A stretch of 64,000 nucleotides of DNA. It comes from Mytilus galloprovincialis. Its lineage: Eukaryota > Mollusca > Bivalvia > Mytilida > Mytilidae. The position numbers and the translations under genes are program-made. The stretch lies in contig NC_134850.1 in NCBI RefSeq assembly GCF_965363235.1, positions 39,366,602 through 39,430,601 of the forward strand. The letters run 5' to 3'. The notes under the pieces were generated by a model. The model did no database searches. It saw nothing but the letters and a program-made list of their open reading frames with translations, and had not been told where the DNA came from. The first letter of the stretch is position 1. The number at the start of each line of letters is the position of its first letter. Shown here one piece after another: positions 43,201 to 58,200 of the stretch.

Positions 43201-46200
43201 AACCCAGATTAAATAGGCATCTTTCTATCCAACAACTCATTCAGGCATTTTGGTAATATATAAGTGCGACAGAGGGATGACTGCCCCTTTTATCACTACA
43301 TACTACCAACTTAAGAACGCTGCAGGTATAACAATATCTATACATACCTCACTCTAAACACATTGAGCAATCTGAATTGATGTTCAACGCCTGAAAAAAA
43401 AGGTAATTGTTTGTAAATAGTTGCTAACATCATTTTTTTTCAAATCATAAGGTGTTACATTATAACATAACAAAATTGAGTGGGGTAGGGGGAGGATCTA
43501 AATTAAAATCAATAGAATTTCGGTTTTTTCATTTATTCCTATGCATATTTTTTTCTCAAAAAAAACAATACATAATATGATTCAAAGATATTATATCCTA
43601 AAACCATTTTTTAAGATAGAAAGAAATCTGATTCTAAAGTTAAACAAGAATGTGTCCATAGTACACAGATGTCCCACACACACTATAATTTTCTATGTTC
43701 CGTGGATCGTGAAATTGGGTCAAAAATCTAATTTGGCATTTAAATTAGAAAGATCATATCAAAGTGAACATGTGTACTAAGTTTCAAGTTGATTGGATTT
43801 CAACTTCATCAAAAACTACCTTGCACAAAAACTTTAACCTGAAGCGGGATGGACAAACGGACAAACAGACCCACAGACCAGAAAACATAATGCCCAATAT
43901 GAGATGATAACTCTCATAACGGGTTTTCAGAAAATAAAAATAAAAAGTTGCAATTGAGTCACTAGACTTAAAAACATTTCTTGGCACAAAACAAAATTGG
44001 TTAATTCAGTACCAAAATTCAGTATCAAAAAGAAAGCTTAGTCTTATTTACAGCTAGCACCTTTAAAGCAAGTTAATTAATCTTTTTTTGTAATGTCTGT
44101 GTTGATAAGTTTTTTAGCTATCTGGGTAAACTTTTCTGTATTTTTCTTTGTTTGCCATTTTATTTCGTCATGATTTAGACTTTTTTTTTTGATTGTTCCT
44201 TGGTAATTTCTCCCTCTCCCTTTTTCTTAAATTACCAAAGTCAAATCCTAGCAAGGAGTCCCTAAATTGATGCCTTCCTACTCCAATCTCAAGTAACTGC
44301 AAATCCTGGTTAATTCCCAGATGCACCTCAATGGTTTTTCCAATGAAATCCAGATTCAAACAGCAAGATATATCTGTGCAGCTGCTTTTAAGGTGGCAAA
44401 CAAGTGGATTTGATGTTATATTTGGTAAAACTGTATCTTGAATACAATCTACAACATAATAAGACCTTTCAAAAATAGATACGACTCAATATAGAAGTAA
44501 GGTACAACAATTTACAAAGTTTCATCAAATATTTGAAGTAAAAATATATTACAGAATTAGAACATTATTCAACTATCATAAAACAAACCACAAATTTAAA
44601 AAGTTCAGATTTAGCTTCTCAATTACCCATCTTCTTGATTTTGCCGTTAAATTTGCAAGAAAAAAAAAACTGACCAGTATATTCAGATTACAACATGGGA
44701 GGGTGCAAATTAATTCCGAAGAATTAACCACCTCAAGAAGAACTGAGATCATCTTTTAAAAGTCAAAAGGAACTTTTTGAAATCAAGCTGGACTTTTATA
44801 GAGTTCAGCTGGTCCTCATAAAGTTTATCATGACTTTGTAAAGTTCAACTGAACTTATAAAGAGTCCATATTTTTGCAAGAAATACCAGCTGGATTCAGA
44901 CGGACTTAATGTACTGGATTCCTGTTAATTCAAATATTTCAAGCAAGTTTAAGGCAAATTTTGCTGTAATTCCAGCTGGTGTATTAATTATAAGCATTCA
45001 AATGAAAAGTTCAAATGAATATTATAAGTACAGTTCTCAGTTCAGCTACTGTCCAGCTGGACTATGCGTCATGTATTTCAAGTATGATATTAGTTCCTTC
45101 TAATATATGGCTTGCTTCAGGCTGGGAAAACAATATTTGTTATATCAATACTTTTTTTTACACAGGAATGACAGAACCAAAATGTAACAAGATTGCAATC
45201 CTGTAGCAAAGTATCCCACACTGATACCCCTGCTTTAAGTTTTGTTTATCCAAAATTTGGAAACGACACATAACACGGGAAAGCATGATCACATGAAGCC
45301 TGATAACAAATTTCATGAAGCTCTTTTATGGTTGTTGCAAAGAAAAAATGTGAAACCATTTCAAACATGGCCTGTATATATGTTAGAATAAAATATAAGT
45401 ATTCTTAAACAGGAATTTGATGAGTAGTGAATCTGAATTTAGAAAGCTTCTATTTGAACCTTCCTAGATAAATGAAAATAAAAATTTTGAACATGGACAT
45501 TGTGTTCAGAATGTATAAGTATTCAGTGAACAAGTTGTTGATGTGTGATGCATCTGAAAACATGCCACATTGTAAAGCGATGCTGACGTTGAAGCCATAT
45601 AAAAAATTCCAGGAAGCTCTTATTTGTATTTCCTAAAGAAAAGGTGAAAGAAATTGTATGTGATGGACAGACTGACAAACATAAAATGGGACAGACAGAA
45701 GTAAAACATTAATTTGGAAAACATTCCAGGAAAAAATAGCGTCATACCTTTTTTCCAACCATTGACATCAACTTCATTCATGCTAATATTACAAGTATCA
45801 TCAGTAACATATCTTGTCAACCCTGTTTGTTCAAGAAGTTCAGATACATAGTGTTCAGGTAAGATGGTATCGAATATAATTTTTCCTTCTCTATACCAAT
45901 GTTCTAAAGAGAAATCTGAAATAAAAAAAAAAAGATGTCATTGTTTGTTTTCTTTGTGCAGAAATATGAAAATACATCGGACTCCTTTTTCATTGTGTAG
46001 GAAGGGACATAAACATGTTTATATGCCATATGCGTGTCAGGTTCCATTTAAAATCTGGTGGATAGCTGTCACATTGGAAATCATGCAACATCTCCTTATT
46101 TTTATACAGATCATCTGTCAACGCCTAATTTATGATGATGGTTATTGTTTAAATGATATAATTGTCTTACCTTTGGCCTGAAAATCTGTTTCCAGCTTGC

Positions 46201-49200
46201 AAACAGGTTTAGGCAATACAGTGTCCTTTAAAAAAGTTGTTTCAAATTCACATGAACTATTTGATTCCATGCAAAAGCTAAATGTCAAGTGCAGAACTAT
46301 CACTTCTAGATGAGGGAGATCTTCTATGGTATACCTTTAATAACAAACAATTTAAGATGAAATGAAAGGTCATATGAATTGAAACAAGTTTTATAGTGAC
46401 CAGTTGCACATATATACTGTGTGCTTTTGTAAAATATAATAACACCTGTATCTATTTTTTTTCAAGTTTCATATAAAGAATGTATATTTTTTATTTTCTT
46501 AAATTGTTACTGTTATTGTCATGTAGCATTTCAATAGTTAATGCATTTTTTCTGTAACCATTTCAATGGAACTCTGCTGTAAAATATGTTTGCTGTAGTT
46601 TACAGGTTAACGAAACTACATATGAACTTATGGCCTCTTCTTCCAGCTTTAATAACGAGAGCAATGTAACATTTAAAATTTGCTTCAATGTGATATTTGT
46701 GAACTTAACATAACAGATGTCCATTAATTCATGGGTAAAGTTAAACATTTTCTATAAGCATAAAGATATTCTTTTCAAAACCATGAAATAAAATATCAAT
46801 TTTACCAGTTGATCAGTTTGTTGGAGAAGAAGCTACAATTTGGTAAACTGTTTAATGGTGGGATTATAATTTAACTCTAATAATGAAGCATACATACTTC
46901 AGTCTTGCCACCCCAAGCATATTGAAATGTTCTGTTTCTCCATAGGTATAATCCAGCAGGCTATACTTGTGGTACATTTTCTCGATTCCAACAATTACAC
47001 TTGAATGACAAGTATCTACATCTAGATAAAAGCTAAATGTTGTCTTAAGTAGTGGTATTTCAGCACAGCATTCTATATTTGTGCAGGACTCAAAAAGTTT
47101 GCACATAAGGTTTCCAGGCAATCTTGGTAGGATTACATCTTGTGGACATTCTGTAAAAAAATCACCCATGAGTTATAAATAACATCAAGCTATTATAACT
47201 AGGGGGGCCCCCCTTTTGTCAGAAAATTTGGATGATTATATTGGGAATCACTGAAGTATGACAGGAGAGGGCCCCCTTAGGTCAGTCAGCCACTGATGCA
47301 TATGAAATATCTGTCTCTCATAAACAAAATATCTGTCTATCATAAGTCTAATAAATATAAAAAAGATACTGTATTTTCAGAAATAGAAGTACTGTCATGA
47401 CTATGAGGCCTTCAGTTTCTTATCTGATGATACATATAATCCTTTTTTACTTCCATTTTTTTTTTCTTCTTAATTTCACATTACCACCCCTCTCTATTTT
47501 CAATTTTCAATATTAAACATTATGTCCATTATAACTTTATTTAGGGGGAAAAAGTAACAAATAACAAGTTATTGAGAACTATTTAATTTGAATTGTTATC
47601 CCAATTTATCAATTCTTGAGGTTTGACTGCTCCAAAAAGAAAAAATTAGCACAAAGCAACTGAATATAAAAATAACCTATGTTGGATTCCATGCTAACTT
47701 CACCAACTTTTTCTCAGATTTGAACTGAATTTCAATGTGATTGGTGAAATTTCAAACACCTGTGACATTACCAGTTCCAAAAATATTTGTTGACATACAT
47801 GCTCAGGAATAAAAAAAAAAACAGTACAGGTAAAAAATGAGCAGCAATCCAACAACACAAAAATCACAACTGAAATATAACATATGCTCTTTTGGTCATT
47901 GTGGTTGGGTTCGCCTTACATTTTCCTTAATTAATACTGTTTTCTTTGTAAAATGTAAATTATTCTAGGATTTATAAAATATCTATTTCTTATTTTCAAG
48001 GAATATCCTCATAAATATAAGAGGACAGAAAACAAAAATTAAATTGATAAACTATTTTCCTTATGTGAAGGTACCGGTAGGCATGTATACAAACCACAGT
48101 ATAATCAAAGTGATTCAAATATAGAGGATAAACTATAGGCACTTTGAAAACAACTCACACAATGCTACAAGGATACCCCTTGCAAAGTGCATGCTTTCCT
48201 TAGAAATGATTTAAGTCCCATTACTCTGGAACAACAAAGCCAAAAAATTCAAAATTAGAAAGAAAACTTTCAATCCCAAAGTTAGGATAAAAAAAAACAT
48301 GAGAAATGGTCAATGAAAATTTGAGTTATCATACATGTGTTGACCAACAGACAGGTGTGTAAAAACTCTCTATTGAAAATATCACTCAAACATGGAGAAA
48401 AAAATAGCAGACATTAATTCATGGTATTTTTTTTCTAGGTTTAGCGATTTAATTTTTTTTCATCCAAACATGTACGACCGACATTTCAACTTACCTACTT
48501 TCCCTACTGAAGATATTTTTCTCTCTCCTGATCATTACAATAAAGAATGATCAATGCATTAACTTACCATTCTTCCATCCATTCTGATATGCTGTTTTAT
48601 TCATCTGACAAGGAGGATCTAGTTGATAAGAACCTACATTCAGGTCAAAGAGCAATTGTTTAACTGTGTAAGCAGGCAAAGGTGAGACATTTGGAAAATC
48701 GCTCTCAATCAACCAATTTTGTAGAGAAAAATCTGGAAATAAAGAAAATCATTAGAATTCGAAATGAGAATCAATACAATAATGATGCATGAGGTTTAAG
48801 GCTGTTAGATTGATAATGGTGGAATACTTTTTAAGGTGTTAGTTGAATTAATTCATTTTAACTGAAATATCACTTACCTTACTCATCTCTAGCTAACGGG
48901 TTAAATTGAAGACCACATGAATACAGATTCAATGAGGTCAAATTATACACTTGCAAGTTAATAATCATCAGAAAAGTTTCTTAGTTTGTTTTGACAAAAT
49001 TGAACTAAACTGGCTGCTCAAAGCCAATTAATATTTCACTCTTTTGCTTTCATTAATGATTGAACAAAAACAAGAATGTGTCCAAAGTACACGGATGCCC
49101 CACTCGCACTATCATTTTTCATGTTCAATGGACCGTGAAATTGGGTAAAAAATCTAATTTGGCATTAAAATTATAAAGATCATATCATATGAAACATGTG

Positions 49201-52200
49201 TAATTTCAAGTTGATTGGACTTCAACTTCATCAAAAACTACCTTGACCAAAAACTTTAACCTGAAACTCCCACTTTCATTTTCTATGTTCAGTGGACCGT
49301 GAAATTGGGTAAAAAATCTAATTTGGCATTAAAATTATAAAGATCATATCATATGAAACAAGTGTACTAAGTTTCAAGTTGATTGGACTTCAGCTTCATC
49401 AAAAACTACCTTGACCAAAAACTTTAACCTGAACGGACGGACGCACAGACAGACGGACGAACGATATCAGGATCGTAAAACAAGTCAAAAACCTGATTTT
49501 CACAAAATATACCCGAAAAAATTATTGGTTACCGATTTTAAAGTTGTCATAATTTGTTGTTGCAAGTAATCGGTTTACCTGATGGGTCATAACAATCCTC
49601 AAAATTAATTAATATTTGTAAACAGAAATTCAGTCAGAGTACGGCCTTTGATTTTTAACCAATTTATCATACAAGCACAATTTGCAATGTTTACCGTAGT
49701 TCCATGACAAAATCCTATTAACTAAAAGATGAGAACAGTGTAATGAACTCTTAAGAAAACATCGTTTATCTTGAAATCCATTTAATTTTTTAAATCAGAC
49801 ATGAGTCTGTTGATTCAAAATCGATGCCATTTTGTATACACTTCTACTGTGTATAAGCATCTGCCAGTAAGACATCTCTGAACACAAAGAAAGAAAACTC
49901 AAATTGTATCCATTTTCTCATTAATACTGACAGACTTAATAAAAATCTGAATTTATCTTTCTAACTTTAGGACATATAGGTTCATGTCGTTTGAGTCATG
50001 GTCTAAAGATAAGCAGGTCTTTGGAGGGGGGTAAGGGGGGTCTTCACTTTAAATCCTTTATTTTTTATTGTCATTTTTCTCTTTTCTTAAATTGTTTTGA
50101 CAATTTTAAAATAAGTACAAGAATCATGCAAATACAAGTGAAACTGCGAGCTACTGCTCACTGATGATACCCCCGCCGCAAGTGGATAATATTGATAGTG
50201 TAAAAATATGCAAGTGTTCAGTAAACAGGAAGTTGTCGAGTGATGAATCTGAAAACGCATCACACGGTATAGCTGACTTATATAAATCCTGAAACCAAAT
50301 TTCAGAAATCCTTGTATTGTAGTTCCTGAGAAAAATGTGACGAAAATTTTCAACTTGGTTATCATGTGTAAAATCATACAAGTGTTCGGTAAACAGGAAG
50401 TTGTCAAGTGATGAATCTGAAAACGCATCACACGGTATAGCTGACTTATATAAATCCTGAAACCAAATTTCAGAAATCCTTGTATTGTAGTTCCTGAGAA
50501 AAATGTGACGAAAATTTTCAACTTGGCTATCATGTGTAAAATCAGACAAGTGTTCGGTAAACAGGAAGTTGTCAAGTGATGAATCTGAAAACGCATCACA
50601 CGGTATGGCTGACATATATAAATGTTGATACCAAATTACAGAAAGGGTGGATGTGTAGTTCCTGAGAAAAATGTGACGAAAGTTTCATGGGACGGACTGA
50701 CTGACGGACGGACGGACTGATGGACGAACGGACTGACAGACAGAGGTAAAACAGTATACCCCCCCTTTTTTAAAGCGGGGGTATAATAATAAAGCGGGGG
50801 TATAAAAAGAAATCCAGGCTTATAAGCTTATCATCAGTATACCAAAAGAAAAAAGAAGAGATATGAGACTATTTTAAGAGTAAACTAGAGGCTCTAAAGA
50901 GCCTGTGTCGCTCACCTTGGTCTTGTGCATATTAAACAATGGACACGGATAAATTCATGACATAATTGTGTTTTGGTGATAGTGATGTGTTTGTAGATCT
51001 TACTTTACTGAACATTCTTGTTGCTACAATTATCTCTATCTATAATGAACTTGGCCCAGTAATTACAGTGGAAAATATTTTCTAAAAATTAACAAAAATT
51101 TATGAAAAATGTTAAAAATTAACTATAAAGGGCAATAACTCCTTAAGGGGTCAATTGACTATTTTGGTCATGTAAACTTATTTGTAGATCTTATTTTGCT
51201 GAACGTTATTGCTGTATACAGTTTATCTCTATCTATAATAATATTCAAGATAATAACAAAAAACGGCAAAATTTCCTTAAAATTACCAATTCAGGACAGT
51301 AACCTAACAACGGGTTATCCGATCCATGTGAAAACATCAGGGCAGATAGATCTTGACCTGATAAACAATTAAACCCTGTCAGATTTTCTCTTAATGCTTC
51401 GGTTTTTGAGTTATAAGCCAAAAACTGCATTTTACCCCTATGTTCTATTATTAGCCGTGGCAGCCATTTTGGTTGATTGGCCAGGTCACACCACACATTT
51501 TTTAAACAAGTTACCCCAATGATGACTGTGACCAAGTTTAGTTTAATTTGGCCCAGTAGTTTCAGAGAAGAAGATTTTTGTAAAAGATTACTAAGATTTA
51601 CGAAAAAATGATTAAAAATTGACTATAAAGGGCAATAACTCCTTCAGGGGTCAACTGACCATTTTGGTCATGCTGACTTATTTGTAAATCTTACTTTGCT
51701 GAACATTATTGCTGTTTACAGTTTATCTCTATCTATAATAATATTCAAGAATAACCTAACCAAAAACAATACTCCTAAAGGGGTCAACTGACCATTTTGG
51801 TCATGTTGACTTATTTGTAAATCTTACTTTGTTGAACATTATTGCTGTTTACAGTTTATCTCTATCTATAATAATATTCAAGATAATAGCCAAAAACAGC
51901 AAAAATTACCTAAAATTACCAGTTCAGGGGCAGCAACCCAATAACGGGTTGTCGGATTCATCTGAAAATTTGAGGGCAGATAGATCTTGACCTGATAAAC
52001 AATTTTACCCCATGTCAGATTTGTACTAAATGCTTTGGTTTTTGAGTTATAAGCCAAAAACTGCATTTTACCCCTATGTTCTATTTTTAGCCATGGCGGC
52101 CATCTTGGTTGGTTGGCCGGGTCACGCCACACATTTTTTAAACTAAATACCCCAATGATGATTGTGGCCAAGTTTGGTTTAATTTGGCCCAGTAGTTTCA

Positions 52201-55200
52201 GAGGAGAAGATTTTTGTAAAAGTTAACGACGACGGACGACGGACGCCAAGTGATGGGAAAAGCTCACTTGGCCCTTCGGGCCAGGTGAGCTAAAAACAGT
52301 GCATGCAGAAACACCGCAAAAACTGTAACCCTTATAAATCTGGTCGGGCACTAAATCCCCCATGGGGATTTTCAAAAGTTGGCAGGTCTGAAATATGAAT
52401 GCGTCCCTTAAAATGTTTTCATTAAGTTTTTTTTTTTCTCCAAATTTTAATCATTTGAAAAAAAAATTAATAGTTAAACAAGAGTGCACACACTGATATG
52501 TCACCTGCTTTACTCATTGATTCTATGTTGATAGTCCTAAATATGAAGTTTTACTACAAGTATCACATAAACTTAACATGATCCAAGAAAATGAGACCAA
52601 GGTCCGATTAAACTTCTAGGAATTACATGTACACCTTACAATCATTCTATACACAAAATATAATTGACCTATTGCTTATAGTTGCTAAAACAAATTAACC
52701 CAGATAATTTAACATTGTCAAATGAACCATGAAAATGAGATCAATGTCAGATGACACCTGCCAGTTAGACATGTTTGCCTTACAATAATTCCATACCCCA
52801 AATATAGTAGACCTATTTTCTTATAGTATCTGATAAATGGACTTGACCACAAAACTTTACCTTGTTCACTGATCCATGAAATGAGGTCAAGGTCAAGTAA
52901 AAACTGTCTGACAGGCATGAGGATCTTGCAAAGTAGACACATACTAAATATAGTTGTTCTATTACTTATAATTATACAATCAAGAAATCAACAATACAAA
53001 ATTTTTTACTTTTTTTGTCTAGTAGTCACTGAACCATAAAAATGAGGTCAAGGACAACGTACATATGACAAACAGAAAACCAGTGCCACATATCATACTA
53101 AGTCATTATTTTATTTAGAGAAGTTGGATGGTAAGTATACCTTTTACCACTTACATTTACTTCCCTCTAACAACCATATCTCTAAAGCAATAACTTGATT
53201 TTTTTGCCAGTTGATCAGAGTGTGAAGATGATTTGAGTAATTGGAATAGCAATAGCCAAAAACCTAAAGCATAAGCACAATAAAAATATCATACTTACTG
53301 CTAATAAGGAAACCTGTATTCCAATCACATTTTTGTTTTGGCAGTTTATATTGGTTAAAAATCTGGACTGAGATTTCACAAGGCAATGAACTGTCAGCTT
53401 CCATGCAAACACTCAGTGTTAAATCAATGAGATACTGTTCTTCTGCTGTTAGATCCACTATTCTAAACCTGCAATGATCATTTCATTAAAATATGTAATA
53501 GTGAAATTCAGAAATTATATGATCTGATAACTTTAAGGTGGTACCTAACACTAAAGGGAGATAACTCTGTAAAATCAGATAAACGTTTTAATTAAGTTGC
53601 GTTGTTAAGGGAATATTAAACTTCTCAACGATCAAAATTAGTGTTTGTCAAACTGCTATATAACCAGTGTATTTTTTCTGATAAAATGGTTGGTTCAAAT
53701 TTTTTGAAATTTTTATATTGTTGTCAAAGGGTCAAAGTAAATACTTTGTCAAAATTTTATGAAAATTAAACGAGCCAAACTAATTTTAGCGAAGGTGTTG
53801 GATACCACCTTAATCTAAATTTATAATATTAAAATAAAACCTATCTCGTATGAAATATTATTGGTTGATGTACCATGTAAATTCATATTTTGCATAATTT
53901 GATTAAAACATGATTTAAAAATCTTGAAATAAGATGCATGTTATTTGCAGTCTTAAAATAATGCATTTTGGCAAAAATGGCAAATGTTTATATTCTTAAA
54001 AGGAGAAAGAAAATTAAATAGCAGGTGCACAACTTCCTGTCCTATAGGAAATCAGTGCAAGTTTTTTTTTTAATTCTGCTAAGCTGTTTTAGGGTAGTTT
54101 CATATCAACAAAGTAATATATGTAGAAATGGCTTTGTCAATGTTTAGGAAAAGGAAAACTAAGCAATCACTTTAAGAGCAAAAATCAAAATAGCAGGCAC
54201 ACAACTGTATGTTCTATAAACGCATATGTTTAATTCCGTTGAGAACTATTTTCAAAGAGTTGCGTTGCAAACAACATCAAGCAAGACAACAGAAAAGATC
54301 CCTATATATAAATGTTTGTATCAGATGGCATAAAACTAAATGTATCTTCAACTCTAAAAAATAACACACGGTCTTATATACATACTCCATTTGGACAAAT
54401 CCAAACAGCCAGACTTGGACAGGGTATCCCCATTCATAGTCAAACAACCATTTACTGAACTGTAGTTGTTCAATGGCAACAGTCAGCTTGAAGAGACATG
54501 GTTCTATGTTAATTGACGTTTTAAATGATTGTCCAATTTTTTCTGGAGTTATACAGCAGTCTACTTCATTACATGTATCACCTATATGACATCCTACTGG
54601 TTCTGTGTTGTTGGGTAAAACTGCCAAAGATTGATTACACTCTGTAAAAACATATTCATATACAGTTACTTTTAACCTTCACCACATTTAATATCTCTTC
54701 TGAGTCTAGCTATTTGACATCCTAAGATCACAGTCATTTAAAAAATCCCACCAGCTCATTCTTAAATAGATTTTTTCAGTGCAGTATACTACTTTTATCC
54801 CTTTCCTCCATAATGACGCCTTTTTACACCACCCCCTTTACTCCATAATGACGCCTTTTGACGCCTGTGTAGTACCTCAGTTGAAATGCTTCGACTTCAA
54901 AATGTCTGCATCATACTTAAAAAAAATTGTATCCAATACAAAAAGGAGATTCATGAGAATTATCTGACTTGAATTTCATTGATGAAACATTGGTTTTCAC
55001 AATGCATCAACACTTTAAAACTGATGATTTTTTTTAACTGAAAAAAATCCTATGCGAATCAAGTATATTAAAAAAAAATCCATGGAGGAAAGCTTAAGGT
55101 TTAAGGAGAAGTAAAATAAAATAATAGAAAAGTCTACCTGCTCTAACTCAAAGTATGGACAATATTATGTTAATAAAGCCTATAATTCAGCTTGACAGTT

Positions 55201-58200
55201 TTAGACATATATTATTTTTTTATTTTTTCAACTGGACAAAATCATTACTCTACCTCAAAATTTATAACTAACAATATTAATTCTATGCACAAATATAAAG
55301 TAAAAAATTTGGAATGTGTATGAAAGAGTTATTGCCACAGTTTTGATTGTGATAATTTCTTTTAAAACTATCACTTTTGTTCAATTAGAATAAATCCTAC
55401 TAAAAAAACATAATTTTGAAAGATGACAGTGTTTATAGAAGTTTTGGAAATTTTAGACCTTAGTTCTCAAACAAATACCATTTCAATGGACCATCAAATG
55501 AAATATATCATACCATTATTATTGCAACTTCAAAACAACTCACTAACAACATAAATTATCTTCTATCTTTTCTGTGCTTATAAAATAAAAATAATCAACA
55601 AATTGGAATTTGTACCGAATTTTGATATAGAAATAGTTTAACATTGAAATAATATAAAACTAAATATCTAATATGAGAGAAAGATGGGGAGACTAGAAAG
55701 CATTTTATGTTAACAAAAATGTGAAACCATTGTATAGGCTAATAAGAAAAAAATCATCTTCACCATTTATCCAACCAACTATACTGCATTGGTCTGTATT
55801 TAAAAAGTCTGTTAAACCAAGTGTTTCCATTAGGTCTGTCCTATCATTCGCACTAAGTGTATTGTCAGTTGATAAACCTTTTCCTGCCATAAACTCCTTG
55901 TATGAAAAATCTGCACAAGACAAATATAACATCAATTCTGAAATACTTATAAAATATTAGAAATTACTTATTAGTTATAACTATTCCATACATTTCACAG
56001 TGACTTGACTGTTAGTGTTGCTCTCCACCAATTGCAACTTATTCAAAATTTTGACCAAATTGCAATTTGTTTTATTAAACCAAATTGTTCAACTGGTCAA
56101 AATATTGAACAAACTGTTCAGTCAAAATGTGAAAGTGCAAGGTGATAAAATAAAACATACTTACAATCCTATAAGACTTTAACTCCACTTTAATGATGCT
56201 GTGACAAAATTAGTCTATCAGTTTGTATAGGTATATTATAGTCATTACAATGCTTAAGGTGAACTTGTTATTTTGAATTGCTATCAAAATGTCCAAACTA
56301 AGCTTTCATATAGTTTATATATTGTTTCTATGTGAGGATCTGGACCGTTTCCAAGTTCTCATACAGGAGGGGTGGGGTGACCACAGGGACTTCCCCTATA
56401 TTTCATTTGATTTGTTATATTGTCCCATACATAAGTATATATGATTGAGGGGTGAGGATCTTGACCAAATCCAAGTTCTCAAACAGGAGGGTGTACAGTG
56501 ACCATAGGGACTCACCCTATATTTCATTTGAATTGTTATAGCGGGGGGGATCTTAACCATTTCCATGCAGGAGAGGGTGGGGTGACTCCAGGGACTCCCC
56601 CTATATTTTATTTGATTTATTATAGTGTCCTATACTTGATTATATGGTTTAGGGGTGGGGATCTTGGCCGTTTCCAAGTTATCAAACAGGAGGGGGTAGA
56701 GTGGCCCAAAGGACGCCACCTATATATCATATGATTTGCTTACATTCAGGTATTATATAATATAGTTGCATTATTTGTAAAAATAAAGTAAGAAACTTTC
56801 AGCTACTTTTATTGACCCTTCAAAATTGAGAAAAAAATACCCCTTCAAAATTGCAGTAATATGTTAACACTTTAAAAGCATCTCACATGCATAATCATCA
56901 TTTATCACTGATAAAGAAAATTTACACTGTGAACATGAACATATATATTGTTAGATATACTATTACTGTCACATTGTATTGGATTTTGACATTAAAATTT
57001 GTCAAAAAGTAATTTTGAGTTTCTGTATAAAATATTTTCTGCTTTTTCTTTCTTTTACATATATCTTTCGGTTTTCAATTCTAGTGTTTATATTCATTTT
57101 ACCATGCATAGATGTATTTTGTCACCTGCCTGGATTTTTTTTGTAGTTAATCGCCAAAACCCCGGAATTACCCTTATCCGCTTCCAGAAATCGGATCCGA
57201 TATTGTAAAATTTTGTCTTTACGGCAGCCATTGTTGTTGTGTTTACAATGTTGTTTTTGTCAATCAGATACAACATGTATGATTTTACTCGAATTTACAC
57301 ATTATTTGTCGACGATTTTCTGTATAAAGCTAGCCGTTGTACAAAATGAACATCGCTGTCATAAATAAAAATGATAAAAATAAATTTTTAGATCGTTTAT
57401 TTGAAGACTTTGGTGAAAAGGTTTGCAAAGTTATTTTGTATTTTCTTTCAAGTGGAAGGGGACTCTGTCGGGCGTAGCTAGAAAACAAGTTGAAATTCTG
57501 CTTGCAAAAGTGGAAGGTTGCGGACCTCGGACCACCGCTAATTTGAACCACTGCCTCCAAATTGGAAAGATATGAAAATTTCATTTTCTAATTTGAAATT
57601 GCCGCCAACAGCATAAACAGTTGAACTTATTATATAACAGACTACTGACGTAGTTGTACTATGTATTGATGACAAACAATATTCCTACGACTTTTGCCAT
57701 TTGGGAAATCTAAACTACTTGTCTTAAGAGAATTTCAGCGATTAAATATTTCATACAATTGTTCTTTGACATCTTAGCCAAAAGCACAGGTCATAATAAA
57801 CTACACAAGGATTCCTAATGAGCACTACTTCCTATGTGTAACTTAAAAACGATCATTTATGGTTTTTCTGGTCATATTTTTTGTAACCAAGAATTAAAAG
57901 TATTAAAAAAGTGTTCAATTAGTTATATATAACATAGTTGCCAGCTAGATAATAACAATGGCAAGTATTTCAGCATTTATTGGGTAGAACACAAATCTAG
58001 AGTGCTCGCATAATGCAGCTTAACAGCATAAAAATGCATGTATTTTATTCAGGAACTTTAACTGTCAATCACCACTTTTTATATTAGTAACACCATGCAG
58101 CTTCACCTTTTCCAAGGGTACACTTTAAAATTTCCTTTATATATATACAAATCTAGTGTGCACTTTATTATATACTTTACATATTATAGTGTGAACCTAA

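Noticed and set aside
50087-50615. Two overlapping minus-strand frames of 154 and 170 residues
   Set aside because: Threefold repeats of the F5 core seen in two frames at once; typical of repeat DNA, not of genes.
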